From NCBI GenBank assembly GCA_011176685.1, contig DUED01000007.1:1-32418 (forward strand): a stretch of DNA of 32,418 nucleotides, in the 5' to 3' direction. This DNA is from Anaerolineae bacterium (GTDB taxonomy: Bacteria; Chloroflexota; Anaerolineae; Anaerolineales; Anaerolineaceae). Below, in pieces: positions 17,451-25,567 of the stretch (position 1 is the stretch's first letter; each line of letters opens with the position of its first letter). Made by a program: the position numbers and the translations under genes. Below the pieces are notes generated by a model that ran no database searches, had not been told where the DNA came from, and saw only the letters and a program-made list of their open reading frames with translations.

Positions 17451-17654
17451 ATGAATAAAAACCAAAAAATGCAGATATACCTGCTGGGAGGAATCTTTGG
17501 TGCATTATTCGGTATAATCGCTTCGCACCTATTTATCCAATCATCAGAAATGGACGATAAACCTGCAAAATTTTCATCAAGAAAAGGTTTCAAAATTGGG
17601 CTTGATGCTCTAACCTTTTTACGGAAGCTTGCTGATTTGGGTAAAACGGTTTAA
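17451..17654 (+). CDS. Small membrane protein with YtxH-like N-terminus, unknown function
   Basis: A 67-residue protein with one glycine-rich membrane helix (YLLGGIFGALFGIIASHLFI, about 10-29) and a basic soluble tail. AAGGAG six bases before the ATG strongly supports translation. The helix resembles those of YtxH-type small proteins, but the usual charged coiled coil is missing. It is cotranscribed with the preceding membrane protein and ends 14 bases before a good intrinsic terminator. Confidence 0.7.
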   Translation: MNKNQKMQIYLLGGIFGALFGIIASHLFIQSSEMDDKPAKFSSRKGFKIGLDALTFLRKLADLGKTV

Positions 17655-17668
17655 AAAATGTTCACAAT

Positions 17669-17698
17669 AAAACCCGTTATAGAACAAGCGGGTTTTTT
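17669..17698 (+). terminator. Intrinsic terminator
   Basis: AAAACCCG and CGGGTTTT form a perfect eight-pair stem around a twelve-base loop and run straight into six T. It ends the two-gene membrane-protein unit and lies only 18 bases before the PfkB start. Confidence 0.85.
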
Positions 17699-17715
17699 AA
17701 TTTAATTAACTAGAA

Positions 17716-18732
17716 ATGGTTTTCGAACATAATATTCAAGTTGTCATTGCGGGTATGTTGCAAAGGGAAACGATCATCAATGTAAAGAAAGATATTCATA
17801 TAGACCAACCTGGTGGCAATCTGCTTTATACTGCTGCCTGTTATAAAATATGGCATAGCGGCGTCGGGCTGGTTAGCAGAATAAGTGAAGATTTTCCACA
17901 AGAATGGTTAGAGCAGTTCCAAAGAATTGGCCTTGACACACGTGGAATAAAACGCTCTTCACAAAAAATAAACGATTGTCGATTCTATGCTTTTTTGGAC
18001 GAAGATAAATATGAGATCAATAATCCTGTCAGACATTTTTCAAAAATGAATCGGAAGTTACCCAAAAACCTGTTAGGTTATGCATCTCCACAGCCCCAAT
18101 TAGATAGCAAAGATAGTCCAACTGCCTATACTATTTTTCCTGACCAAATCCCTCCCCAATACAAGCATGCTACCTCAGCCTATTTAGGACCAATAGATTT
18201 TCTCAGTCATAGAATGCTTATCCCAGAATTGAGGTCAGGGTTGATTGGCACTATCATTCTCAACCCCTCTCCCAATTATATGAATCCCGCTTTTTGGTAT
18301 TCAGCACCCTCATTATTTCAGGGAATTGAGGTTGTAATCACTAACGCGACCAAAGCTAAGAAATTATTTCTGGGAAAAAGTAAAAACCTTGTGGAAATCG
18401 CAGAGACAATTGGTAAATTCGGTGTCCAAATTGTTATACTCACAAATGGTAAAGACGGACAAATCTTATTTGATGCACAAAGTGGAAAAAAATGGAGAAT
18501 TCCGGCTTATCCTGTTAAAGCCATCGATACGATTGGGGCATGTGATGCATTCTGTGGTGGTTTCTTAGCCAGTTATTTACAGCATTTTGACCCATTAAGA
18601 GCTTCTCTCTATGGGAATATCGCAGCCTCCATAAAAATTGAAAACAGTGGCCCATTTTATGTTCTGGAAACACTACCTGAGCTCCTCAAAGCCCGTATCG
18701 ACGTTTTGAAGGATAAATTCACCCAGATTTAA
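17716..18732 (+). CDS. PfkB/ribokinase-family carbohydrate kinase
   Basis: A 338-residue sugar or nucleoside kinase-like protein. It has the N-terminal PGGNLLYTAA segment (PfkB signature 1 region, substrate binding), TNATKAKKLFLG, the LTNGKDGQILF strand and the C-terminal motif D271-TIGAC-D277-AF. That motif contains the catalytic base Asp277 and the anion hole. The usual GAGD is GACD here, so Cys276 replaces a highly conserved Gly. The central part contains an unusual insert around residues 115-150. The substrate is unknown. The ATG has no Shine-Dalgarno and lies just after a terminator, so its promoter is unclear; initiation on a very short leader is possible. Confidence 0.85.
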   Translation: MVFEHNIQVVIAGMLQRETIINVKKDIHIDQPGGNLLYTAACYKIWHSGVGLVSRISEDFPQEWLEQFQRIGLDTRGIKRSSQKINDCRFYAFLDEDKYEINNPVRHFSKMNRKLPKNLLGYASPQPQLDSKDSPTAYTIFPDQIPPQYKHATSAYLGPIDFLSHRMLIPELRSGLIGTIILNPSPNYMNPAFWYSAPSLFQGIEVVITNATKAKKLFLGKSKNLVEIAETIGKFGVQIVILTNGKDGQILFDAQSGKKWRIPAYPVKAIDTIGACDAFCGGFLASYLQHFDPLRASLYGNIAASIKIENSGPFYVLETLPELLKARIDVLKDKFTQI

Positions 18733-18864
18733 AATGAGGTTTTTTCTTTAAATAATTGAAATATTATTAAGCCACTTCCTTGTTGCAGCTATTCGAATTC
18801 TCCTAAGAGAATCTCTCGCTACTTTAATATTTGCACTGCCGCGATGGTAAAAATCTCTATGTTA

Positions 18865-19164
18865 TTATTCTAACAGCAAATAGCCGACTTCTTTAGTTTC
18901 GCGTAATTGAGCACCAAAGAGGTCGATTTTCTCCTTAGGTGTAAATGAGATAATTCGAGGTTTTCTTAATGCTTTTAATAATCCATCTGTTCGGTTGAAA
19001 ATCAGGTTGAAAAAATGTTTTGTAAGAAGGGCAAATCCACCCATTGCTAATGAAATCCACGGATTGGAGGAACGCGTTAAATGATAGCCATCGAGCAAAC
19101 CAATTATCCAATATAACAATCCCATTATTATAAAAAAGAATCCCATCTTACAAAGGAACACCAT
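18865..19164 (-). CDS. Small membrane protein, unknown function
   Basis: This 99-residue protein has a hydrophobic N-terminal helix (about 7-24, GFFFIIMGLLYWIIGLLD), a second weaker one (about 35-57) and a basic, then mixed-charge C-terminus. No domain is recognised. An internal ATG at codon 7 is an alternative start, and neither start has a clear ribosome binding site. It lies ten bases after another small membrane protein on the same strand, so the two are probably cotranscribed. About 130 bases without a gene separate it from the convergent PfkB gene. Confidence 0.5.
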   Translation of the reverse strand: MVFLCKMGFFFIIMGLLYWIIGLLDGYHLTRSSNPWISLAMGGFALLTKHFFNLIFNRTDGLLKALRKPRIISFTPKEKIDLFGAQLRETKEVGYLLLE

Positions 19165-19174
19165 TAATCAATCG

Positions 19175-19435
19175 CTATAAAGAAATTCCTATTCGACCAA
19201 AAAATGCTATTAATTTATCATTCCAGCGCAGTTTTGGACCAACTGTAAAATTAATTTGCTCTGGAATAATAACAACACAATACAAAGTGGGTAGAAGAAA
19301 AACAATCCTTTTTTGATATAAGCTAAGTCCCAATAATAATCCTAGAATGCCCCCAAGTAACATCAATGTGGTTATATAGTTCAGGTTGTTAACCCATTGA
19401 GTAAGTTCCAGGGAATTGGCAATAAAAGACAGCAT
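19175..19435 (-). CDS. Small membrane protein, unknown function
   Basis: This 86-residue protein has two hydrophobic stretches (about 22-37 and 43-62) joined by a short polar turn, then the tail KLRWNDKLIAFFGRIGISL. The first ATG is used here; a TTG six bases upstream could be the start instead. There is no clear ribosome binding site and no known domain. It pairs with the 99-residue protein just downstream. The coding call is supported mainly by the membrane-like pattern and tight spacing. Confidence 0.45.
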   Translation of the reverse strand: MLSFIANSLELTQWVNNLNYITTLMLLGGILGLLLGLSLYQKRIVFLLPTLYCVVIIPEQINFTVGPKLRWNDKLIAFFGRIGISL

Positions 19436-19569
19436 AACCAAAAGGCATGCAATCGAAAAAGCATCTCACCAATGTTCAATATGCTTATGCATTTAATGAG
19501 TTTAATTTATACTTATATAACCATCAATGAATGATATCCTTGTAATATTCCTTATAAGAGGAAGATAAT

Positions 19570-19788
19570 ATGAAAAAAGTAAACAGGTTTTTTGTTGGCA
19601 TGTTTTTTGGCGCTGTACTCGGAGGTTTGATAACTTTAATGTACGCTCCAGAGAGTGGTACGGAATTGCGCGAAAAGGTTCAATCAAAAGCAACTGAAAT
19701 TTTTACACAAATTAAAGAAGCTTCTCAAAAACGCAAAGAGGAATTAGAGGCAGAAATAAAAAAATACAGTAAATCATCAGAATATTAA
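19570..19788 (+). CDS. YtxH-domain protein
   Basis: A 72-residue protein of the YtxH type. It has one Gly-rich membrane helix (FVGMFFGAVLGGLITLMYAP, residues 8-27), the characteristic APESGTELREKVQ motif right after it, and a charged coiled-coil tail rich in K and E. Such proteins are small membrane-associated proteins linked to general stress in Bacillus, with unknown molecular function. GAGGAAG with suitable spacing precedes the ATG. Its stop overlaps by four bases the stop end of the convergent metalloprotease gene. Confidence 0.88.
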   Translation: MKKVNRFFVGMFFGAVLGGLITLMYAPESGTELREKVQSKATEIFTQIKEASQKRKEELEAEIKKYSKSSEY

Positions 19789-21854
19789 TCTGCAGTTAAG
19801 TGCACAGAATAGTCCGCTGGAATTCTAGTATATCGGGTTATCCCACTTACAACTAATATTACTTGTTCACCATCCCCATTTACTGCAGGAATCATCACTT
19901 CGATTTCATTTTGTTCATTCAGATGCAATTTCTCAATCTGCACAGATTGTGATCCAATTCTTATTAGCGCTAATTTATATGTTTGTGGCAAATGATTGGC
20001 AATGCGCACAAACCCAAATGCAATCCAACCTCCATCATCTTTTTCAAAATCTGTGAAATAACCCATTTCAGGAATAGACACATCGTCTAAGGCAAAACCT
20101 TCTCCATTTATAGCCGCATCAGTAATATATTCGAATTGCAAAATGACATTTTTCCCTGAAAATTGAGATAGATCAACAGTCTCGGTAATCCACCCTTCAC
20201 TTTTCCCATTATACGCGCATCCATGATTTGCACCCGTCGGATTCTCCTCTGTACAAGAAGGAGTTTTTATGATTTGCCAGTTCTCCCCATCTTCGCTAGC
20301 CAATAAATATAAATAATCATAATCTCTCTCAATATCAAACCAAACCTTATACTTCAGATGCAAAGAGGTATCTATATCAGTAAAATCAAACGTCTTTGTT
20401 AAGCGCATATCTGATTCGTCGCCCTTATTTGACCAGAAGAAATATTCACCAGAGTAAGCGTCAACAGGAAGAATTTGAACAATTTCAGTTCCTTGGAATT
20501 CAAGTAAGGCTTCTTGTGAACAATTCAAGCGAATATAGTCAACTCCATACTGCTTCACCTGCCTTGATTGCCAACTCGAAGGGCACTCTATAGTTTCGGT
20601 TGAGTAGAAGAAAGGAATCTCCCATACCTCAGAGTAGTCGTACTTTCCATCATAAACAGTAACATCTTGCACAAAGTTGGCAACTGTCCAATCTTGAAAT
20701 ACATCATCAGCAGAAATAAAATCAGTGGTGGCTGGATCGACAACCATTGCCTCCATTAATACCGCGTCAATACTATCCATTCCATTTAAAGGATGGGTTA
20801 CCAATGATTTAGAAAGATCTTCGCCGAAGCGATGAAGAAAATAAGTCATGAAAAGGAATGAGGAACCATAATGGGGGGAGGAACTACCCTGGTCATCACC
20901 AGGCCAATCATTCAGTTGTAAATCAGGATTGAGTGCATAGATATAATCAAATCCTCCTATATCATAACCATTTAATAATACTGCCAGTTCAGAGAAACCC
21001 TCGTTAATCCATGTGGTTTCGTTACGATCCTGATTCCAGTGGATCATATGCTGGAATTCATGTGCCAGAACCCCATATGTGAAATCTTGATATAAATGTG
21101 TTACTTCCGCAGAAAGATAGAACATATCAGCCTTATTTGAATATTCATTAATTTCCGTTAGAACCGTATCTGAAGAAGAGAAATATCCTGCTGCACCACC
21201 CATTCCATTTGTGTAAAGAATGGATAAATGCTGGTCATTATCAATACCAGGAGTCTTCTCGCTTCCAAAAAAGGTTCTATCTATAGGATAGATTTGGTGT
21301 TCAAATGTTTCTGCCAGTTTGGCCAAATCCTCCTGTTTGTAAGAAACCCCGTCTCCTACCCAGAAATAAAGATGGTCAGTTTCATATTTCAATTCAGCGT
21401 TCACGAGTTGGTAAGAATTGCTGTCAATATTTAATACCCAAAATTCACGTTGATCTCCTAATATATATATTATCGGTTCATCGTTTTCTAAAAAAACTGG
21501 CATTGCTTTAATTCCATCTAAGCGAGCTGCAATTTCATATACATCATTCTCCGGTACATTCATATTTCTCAAAGTCTCTAATGTTTGAAAATGTATGGGG
21601 ATTTCCTCAAAATCACTTATATTAGAATCTGTGGGTTTTTCAACTCCCACTTTGCCCTCGGTTTTGTGTGCATTCGGCTCTGCCGTTCTCCCAAACACTT
21701 CTTCATTTCCTGCTGAAATATGATTTATCCCCGGAACTAAATCAGCATTGTTACCAGTGAAAAAAAGCAATCCCCCAGCAATTCCCAATGCATAAATGCT
21801 TAATACTATAAAGCCCCCAATAATAAATATGAATATCTTTGAATTAGTTGCCAA
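19785..21854 (-). CDS. M30 (hyicolysin)-like extracellular zinc metalloprotease with InhA-type C-terminal domain
   Basis: A 689-residue membrane-anchored protein. Residues 8-32 form a single hydrophobic anchor and a Ser/Gly/Glu-rich linker follows. The zinc site is H265-E-F-Q-H269 with the downstream Glu in TWINEGFSE (Glu285), the pattern of gluzincins such as M30 hyicolysin. The C-terminal half (about 430-610) contains SGEYFFWSNKGDESDMRLT, then SEDGENWQ and FALDDVSIPE, as in the MAM-like domain of immune inhibitor A (M6) proteases. It probably degrades or processes proteins outside the cell. The first in-frame start is TTG with a weak ribosome binding site. It is downstream of the polysaccharide genes on the same strand. 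Confidence 0.82.
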   Translation of the reverse strand: MATNSKIFIFIIGGFIVLSIYALGIAGGLLFFTGNNADLVPGINHISAGNEEVFGRTAEPNAHKTEGKVGVEKPTDSNISDFEEIPIHFQTLETLRNMNVPENDVYEIAARLDGIKAMPVFLENDEPIIYILGDQREFWVLNIDSNSYQLVNAELKYETDHLYFWVGDGVSYKQEDLAKLAETFEHQIYPIDRTFFGSEKTPGIDNDQHLSILYTNGMGGAAGYFSSSDTVLTEINEYSNKADMFYLSAEVTHLYQDFTYGVLAHEFQHMIHWNQDRNETTWINEGFSELAVLLNGYDIGGFDYIYALNPDLQLNDWPGDDQGSSSPHYGSSFLFMTYFLHRFGEDLSKSLVTHPLNGMDSIDAVLMEAMVVDPATTDFISADDVFQDWTVANFVQDVTVYDGKYDYSEVWEIPFFYSTETIECPSSWQSRQVKQYGVDYIRLNCSQEALLEFQGTEIVQILPVDAYSGEYFFWSNKGDESDMRLTKTFDFTDIDTSLHLKYKVWFDIERDYDYLYLLASEDGENWQIIKTPSCTEENPTGANHGCAYNGKSEGWITETVDLSQFSGKNVILQFEYITDAAINGEGFALDDVSIPEMGYFTDFEKDDGGWIAFGFVRIANHLPQTYKLALIRIGSQSVQIEKLHLNEQNEIEVMIPAVNGDGEQVILVVSGITRYTRIPADYSVHLTAD

Positions 21855-21916
21855 TTTTTCTTTTCAATGTGTATAGAAATATTCAGTCGTTTTCTAATAT
21901 GTTCTTTACAACACAC

Positions 21917-23395
21917 TCAATTTAGATCGGATTTTCTTTTGGAGCTGCATGCAGCAGTTGCCAACCCTAACGACACCCATAAATAAGGCATTGCAAAAGA
22001 ATCAATGCTAAAGCCTTCAGCCAGTAATGCACATAGAACAAAAATACCTGCCAAACACAAAGTATTATTAATATTTTTACTTGAATTATCTTTTTGCACA
22101 AAAATACGCGCTTGTGAATAAAGCCAACCGATGAAGAATGAAAAACCAATTATTCCAGTTTCCGCTAATAACCGTATCCATAGGCTTTTGATGTTAAGTA
22201 AAATAGAAGTCCTGTGAATTAGCTTTCGAACCTCTAATAATGTCCACCCATAGGGTGTAATACTCTCTGGAAAGAAAAATCCCGCATTGCCCAAACCAAC
22301 ACCGAAGAAAGGATATGCTCCAAATGTTTCCCAACCTGCCATCCAATAAATTATCCTATCACCAAATCTTAAGTCATTGAAGTACTTTAATATTGAATTC
22401 TCTTTGTTAAGAGAAAAATCAAAAAGCGATGCCATGCGTGGATCAATATGGCTAAAAATAATCAGGCCAATGGCAATTGTAACCATATACACTACAACCA
22501 AGATTGCCGATATGGAAAAAGCAACCCTCTTATGTGTCTTACCTTTGTTCTTAGTTCGGCGATTCTTCATCAATTTATTACCTATCTTTTCCACTATCCA
22601 AGCATGCATCTTCAACAGCAAGTAGCCACACATTAAAAGAAATGCAAGTAATCCAATGCGTGAAAAAGTAAGTAACAAGGCGATTACTCCACCTGTAAAA
22701 AGTAAATTTTCAAAAGAAAATTTCCATATTCTAAAGGAATGAAAGGATTGTTTCTTTACAGTTGCCGACAGCCAAATAGGAAAATAAAGCATATTCAATT
22801 CATGTGCCAGCCAAGATGGTTCTAATGCTAAAGCAGTAACTCGCTGACGGTATAGAGTCCCTGCTGAGATAAATCCCTGAAAACGAAACATCCAGTTAGG
22901 ATAGTGACCAAATCCAAACCAGGCAATCCCTTGTGCCACACCCCAAAGGAGCATGATAAACCCACTCCAGTTAATTACCTGTACGGATTTTTTTAATAAT
23001 CCATTATCCTGGGGAAAAGTAGACGCAATGAAAAAAAAACAAACACCTATGGCAAGTGTCGCAAGCGCGTGAAAATCATTTCGGAATATTGGGATTCCTT
23101 TATAAGGCGGGATTTCAATAAAGAATGATAGTGCAGATGAAATTAATACAACGCAAACAAACACTAATAATGGAATAGTCTGATAAGGCAACGGCTTTCC
23201 TGAAACTATCCAAGGTACCAACCAGATAATAACCAACAAAGCCAGAATCAGTATTGAAGGAGAAGCAACAGAATCTGATCCCAATAATTGTGCAACTACT
23301 GGCACACTAGTGATAGGTAATATGGTTAACATTATAAACCAGGCAGTTTGTGCCAATATATTTGCTGAATTTCTGATTTTTTGTTTTAATTCCAT
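21917..23395 (-). CDS. O-antigen ligase/polymerase-like membrane protein (Wzy_C family)
   Basis: A 492-residue polytopic protein with about 11-12 hydrophobic helices. The large extracytoplasmic loop contains ALALEPSWLAHELNM and the later FGDRIIYWMAGWETF segment, followed by FPFFGVGLGN-like sequence (YPFFGVGLGNAGFF), which is the recognisable Wzy_C (WaaL/Wzy) signature. The helix LLLTFSRIGLLAFLL is also typical. Members polymerise or ligate surface polysaccharides or glycosylate proteins; which one applies is unclear, and a lipopolysaccharide need not exist here. It starts six bases after the Wzz-like gene, so the two are an operon, probably for chain-length-controlled polymer synthesis. Confidence 0.85.
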   Translation of the reverse strand: MELKQKIRNSANILAQTAWFIMLTILPITSVPVVAQLLGSDSVASPSILILALLVIIWLVPWIVSGKPLPYQTIPLLVFVCVVLISSALSFFIEIPPYKGIPIFRNDFHALATLAIGVCFFFIASTFPQDNGLLKKSVQVINWSGFIMLLWGVAQGIAWFGFGHYPNWMFRFQGFISAGTLYRQRVTALALEPSWLAHELNMLYFPIWLSATVKKQSFHSFRIWKFSFENLLFTGGVIALLLTFSRIGLLAFLLMCGYLLLKMHAWIVEKIGNKLMKNRRTKNKGKTHKRVAFSISAILVVVYMVTIAIGLIIFSHIDPRMASLFDFSLNKENSILKYFNDLRFGDRIIYWMAGWETFGAYPFFGVGLGNAGFFFPESITPYGWTLLEVRKLIHRTSILLNIKSLWIRLLAETGIIGFSFFIGWLYSQARIFVQKDNSSKNINNTLCLAGIFVLCALLAEGFSIDSFAMPYLWVSLGLATAACSSKRKSDLN

Positions 23396-23401
23396 CAGGA
23401 A

Positions 23402-24169
23402 TTATTTCCTTAGAATCGGGTTGATAAATAGTGCACAAATAAAACCAACCAATGCTCCAGCGAAGACTAGCAAATTACGATGATAAAGTATCGGAGAAGC
23501 TGGTGGTGATGCCTGATCTGAAAGAAAAAAGGAAATGGCAGGCATCAATCCCAAACTGGCTTCCTTTTCCTTATGAGCTAGAACACCAGCACTTTCAATT
23601 TCGCTTAATAGCTCCTCAAGGTATGGAAATGCACACGGAACCTGTGCTTGGTTCACATTTGCCATACGCTCCAGGCAAGAACCCAATGATTCTAGATAGC
23701 GCTGCAAATAATCAGCATTCAATGCATGAATAGAAGCATCTGTTAGAACAATCATAGCCTGTTGCGCCCAAATGTTAGCTAGTTCCGACACTCTGTTTGG
23801 GTCTTCATCCCGTACCCGCAGCAACCAGCGGAACTCCTCTCTCTCCAAGGAGATCTTCTCCCTAAATTGCTCTAAGTTGATTTCTATACCAGCTTCTTGT
23901 ACCGCTTTTACCGTTTCTTTAAGAGTAAAAGGAGCATCAATGATACCCCCAAATCCACGCATGGCTTGATCTTCCTGGATATCGGATAGTTCGCCAGTCT
24001 TAGTATAGTCAATCGTTACAGCTATCACTGCTCTGGCTTCATATATTTGTGGCTGAAATAAACTAAAGAGATAACCTGCGCTGCTTCCTAGTATCATCAG
24101 CAGAACAATGACAAACCAGCTAATTTTTTTGAAATAATCTAATAAAATAAATTGCTTCACGTCATTCAT
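23402..24169 (-). CDS. Wzz-like polysaccharide chain-length/co-polymerase protein
   Basis: A 255-residue protein with hydrophobic helices at each end (about 15-38 and 230-250) and a helical extracytoplasmic core, the layout of Wzz/polysaccharide co-polymerases. The N-terminal part (LLDYFKKISWF... and QIYEARAVIAVT) matches the family's first strand region, and a Pro-rich motif (SPPASPILYHRN) comes just before the last helix, as in Wzz/KpsE/GNVR proteins. There is no fused tyrosine-kinase domain. It probably sets glycan chain length for the adjacent ligase/polymerase-like protein, with which it is cotranscribed. Confidence 0.8.
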   Translation of the reverse strand: MNDVKQFILLDYFKKISWFVIVLLMILGSSAGYLFSLFQPQIYEARAVIAVTIDYTKTGELSDIQEDQAMRGFGGIIDAPFTLKETVKAVQEAGIEINLEQFREKISLEREEFRWLLRVRDEDPNRVSELANIWAQQAMIVLTDASIHALNADYLQRYLESLGSCLERMANVNQAQVPCAFPYLEELLSEIESAGVLAHKEKEASLGLMPAISFFLSDQASPPASPILYHRNLLVFAGALVGFICALFINPILRK

Positions 24170-24277
24170 AACTAACCCTATACCTCAATAAATACTTTTC
24201 CAAAAAAATTGTACTTTTTTTCTTTAAACCTTTTGAATAACAATCGCTCAATTTGTCAATAATTCAATAAATGTGGG

Positions 24278-24901
24278 TCATTTCTCAACAAAATTAATGA
24301 TGATTAAATTTTTACTGCAATCATTATAAGTATCAAATGGCGCCGGGTTGGAAAGAGGAATACCTTCTAAACCGAAAACTTGAATAACAAGTGTGCCTGA
24401 AGATTCTAAAGCCTGATCGGCTAATTGGATTTCATACCCACCTGGACCATAAACATCTGCCTCAGGAATGCCTGTAACTGCTATTTTGTCAATAGTTCTT
24501 CCCCCGAGCTGTCCTCTAATAATAATAACAAGGTTGATCACCGGTACGTTATTGGCATCAAAAACCTGTCCCGCAACTCCCATCCAATTACATGCCTTAT
24601 TTGGATACACAAAATTTGTTATATAAGCAGGTGAACCTTCTTGCAAATAAAAAGGAACTGGAGTAGGCATTAAAGTGAATGTAGCGGTAGGATTAATTTC
24701 GAGTGTAGAAGTAATAGTAGAAGAAGGGGTAACAGTGCTCGTAGAAGCAGGCTCACATGTGGTAGTTATCGGACATGTAGTTTCTGTAACCACTACTGTT
24801 TCTGTAGTAGATGGCATTTCAGTCTGCGTTGGTGTTCCCTCATCTAGAGTACAAGCACTTAGTGATATGGCAAGCAATAAAATCCACACATATCGTCGCA
24901 T
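24278..24901 (-). CDS. Predicted lipoprotein with Thr/Ser/Pro-rich linker
   Basis: A 207-residue secreted lipoprotein. The signal peptide MRRYVWILLLAISLSAC ends in a clear lipobox (LSA-Cys17). A low-complexity T/S/P/E-rich linker (about 18-88) follows, then a compact domain (about 90-205) with NFVYPNKACNWMGVAGQVFD and conserved-looking GPGGYEI, perhaps a small beta-sandwich (carboxypeptidase-regulatory-like) fold. GGAGG five bases before the ATG supports the start. Similar linker lipoproteins are common in Anaerolineae. Function is unknown. It sits between nadD and the polysaccharide pair and may belong to the latter functionally. Confidence 0.8.
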   Translation of the reverse strand: MRRYVWILLLAISLSACTLDEGTPTQTEMPSTTETVVVTETTCPITTTCEPASTSTVTPSSTITSTLEINPTATFTLMPTPVPFYLQEGSPAYITNFVYPNKACNWMGVAGQVFDANNVPVINLVIIIRGQLGGRTIDKIAVTGIPEADVYGPGGYEIQLADQALESSGTLVIQVFGLEGIPLSNPAPFDTYNDCSKNLIIINFVEK

Positions 24902-24943
24902 TCATACCTCCTTGAGTTATTTGAGTTTTTCAATAATCATGAA

Positions 24944-25558
24944 TTAATAACTTGCATCCTTATATAGGTGCTTCTCTTTAATGATCTGGAATACAGAGGG
25001 AGATAAATAATATCGAAATGGTTTACCTTGCGAAACAAGGTGCCTAATCTGGTTTGAAGAAACCTCCAATAATGGCGCTTCTATAAATTCAATCTTATCA
25101 GAGATTCCCTGAATCTCTTTCTCCAAGCGCTCTAAATTGATTTTTTCACCCACGCGATGCATAACTCCCAATTTATCACAAGAATCCACAAAAGCAATTG
25201 GTTGATGCCAAGCAGGGATATCATGTAAGGAATCACCACCGATAAGAAATACTAATTCATCATCCGGGTGTAAGGTATGGAGAATCTTTAAAGTATCTAA
25301 AACATAGTGTGGCCCTGGTCGGTCGACATCTACCCTGGAAAGCTCAAAAAAAGGATCGCTATCAATTGCTGCTTCCACCATTCGTAACCTAATATCCAAG
25401 GGCACTATTTTTTTACCCCGTTTATGCGGTGGATCAGGAGTAAGAACCCATAAAACACGAGCTAATCCTAATTGGTCGTAAGCTTCCATAGCGAGAATTA
25501 GATGACCCACATGAGGAGGGTCAAAAGTTCCGCCAAATATACCCAGACGTTCTCTCAT
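24944..25558 (-). CDS. nadD: Nicotinate-nucleotide adenylyltransferase
   Basis: NadD transfers AMP from ATP to nicotinate mononucleotide to give deamido-NAD in NAD synthesis. The 204-residue protein has the nucleotidyltransferase motif GGTFDPPHVGH (residues 9-19), LTPDPPHKR, the FLIGGDSL segment, and VSSNQIRHLV near the C-terminus, matching the ISSTxIR motif. The length is normal. Its start is nine bases after the obg stop, a common bacterial neighbourhood (obg-nadD), so they are almost surely cotranscribed. rsfS, which often follows, is not present. Confidence 0.96.
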   Translation of the reverse strand: MRERLGIFGGTFDPPHVGHLILAMEAYDQLGLARVLWVLTPDPPHKRGKKIVPLDIRLRMVEAAIDSDPFFELSRVDVDRPGPHYVLDTLKILHTLHPDDELVFLIGGDSLHDIPAWHQPIAFVDSCDKLGVMHRVGEKINLERLEKEIQGISDKIEFIEAPLLEVSSNQIRHLVSQGKPFRYYLSPSVFQIIKEKHLYKDASY

Positions 25559-25567
25559 ATTCCCTCA

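Noticed and set aside
24675-24830. Repetitive-looking region inside the lipoprotein as a DNA repeat or CRISPR
   Set aside because: It encodes a Thr/Ser/Pro-rich linker with no regular unit length or spacing.
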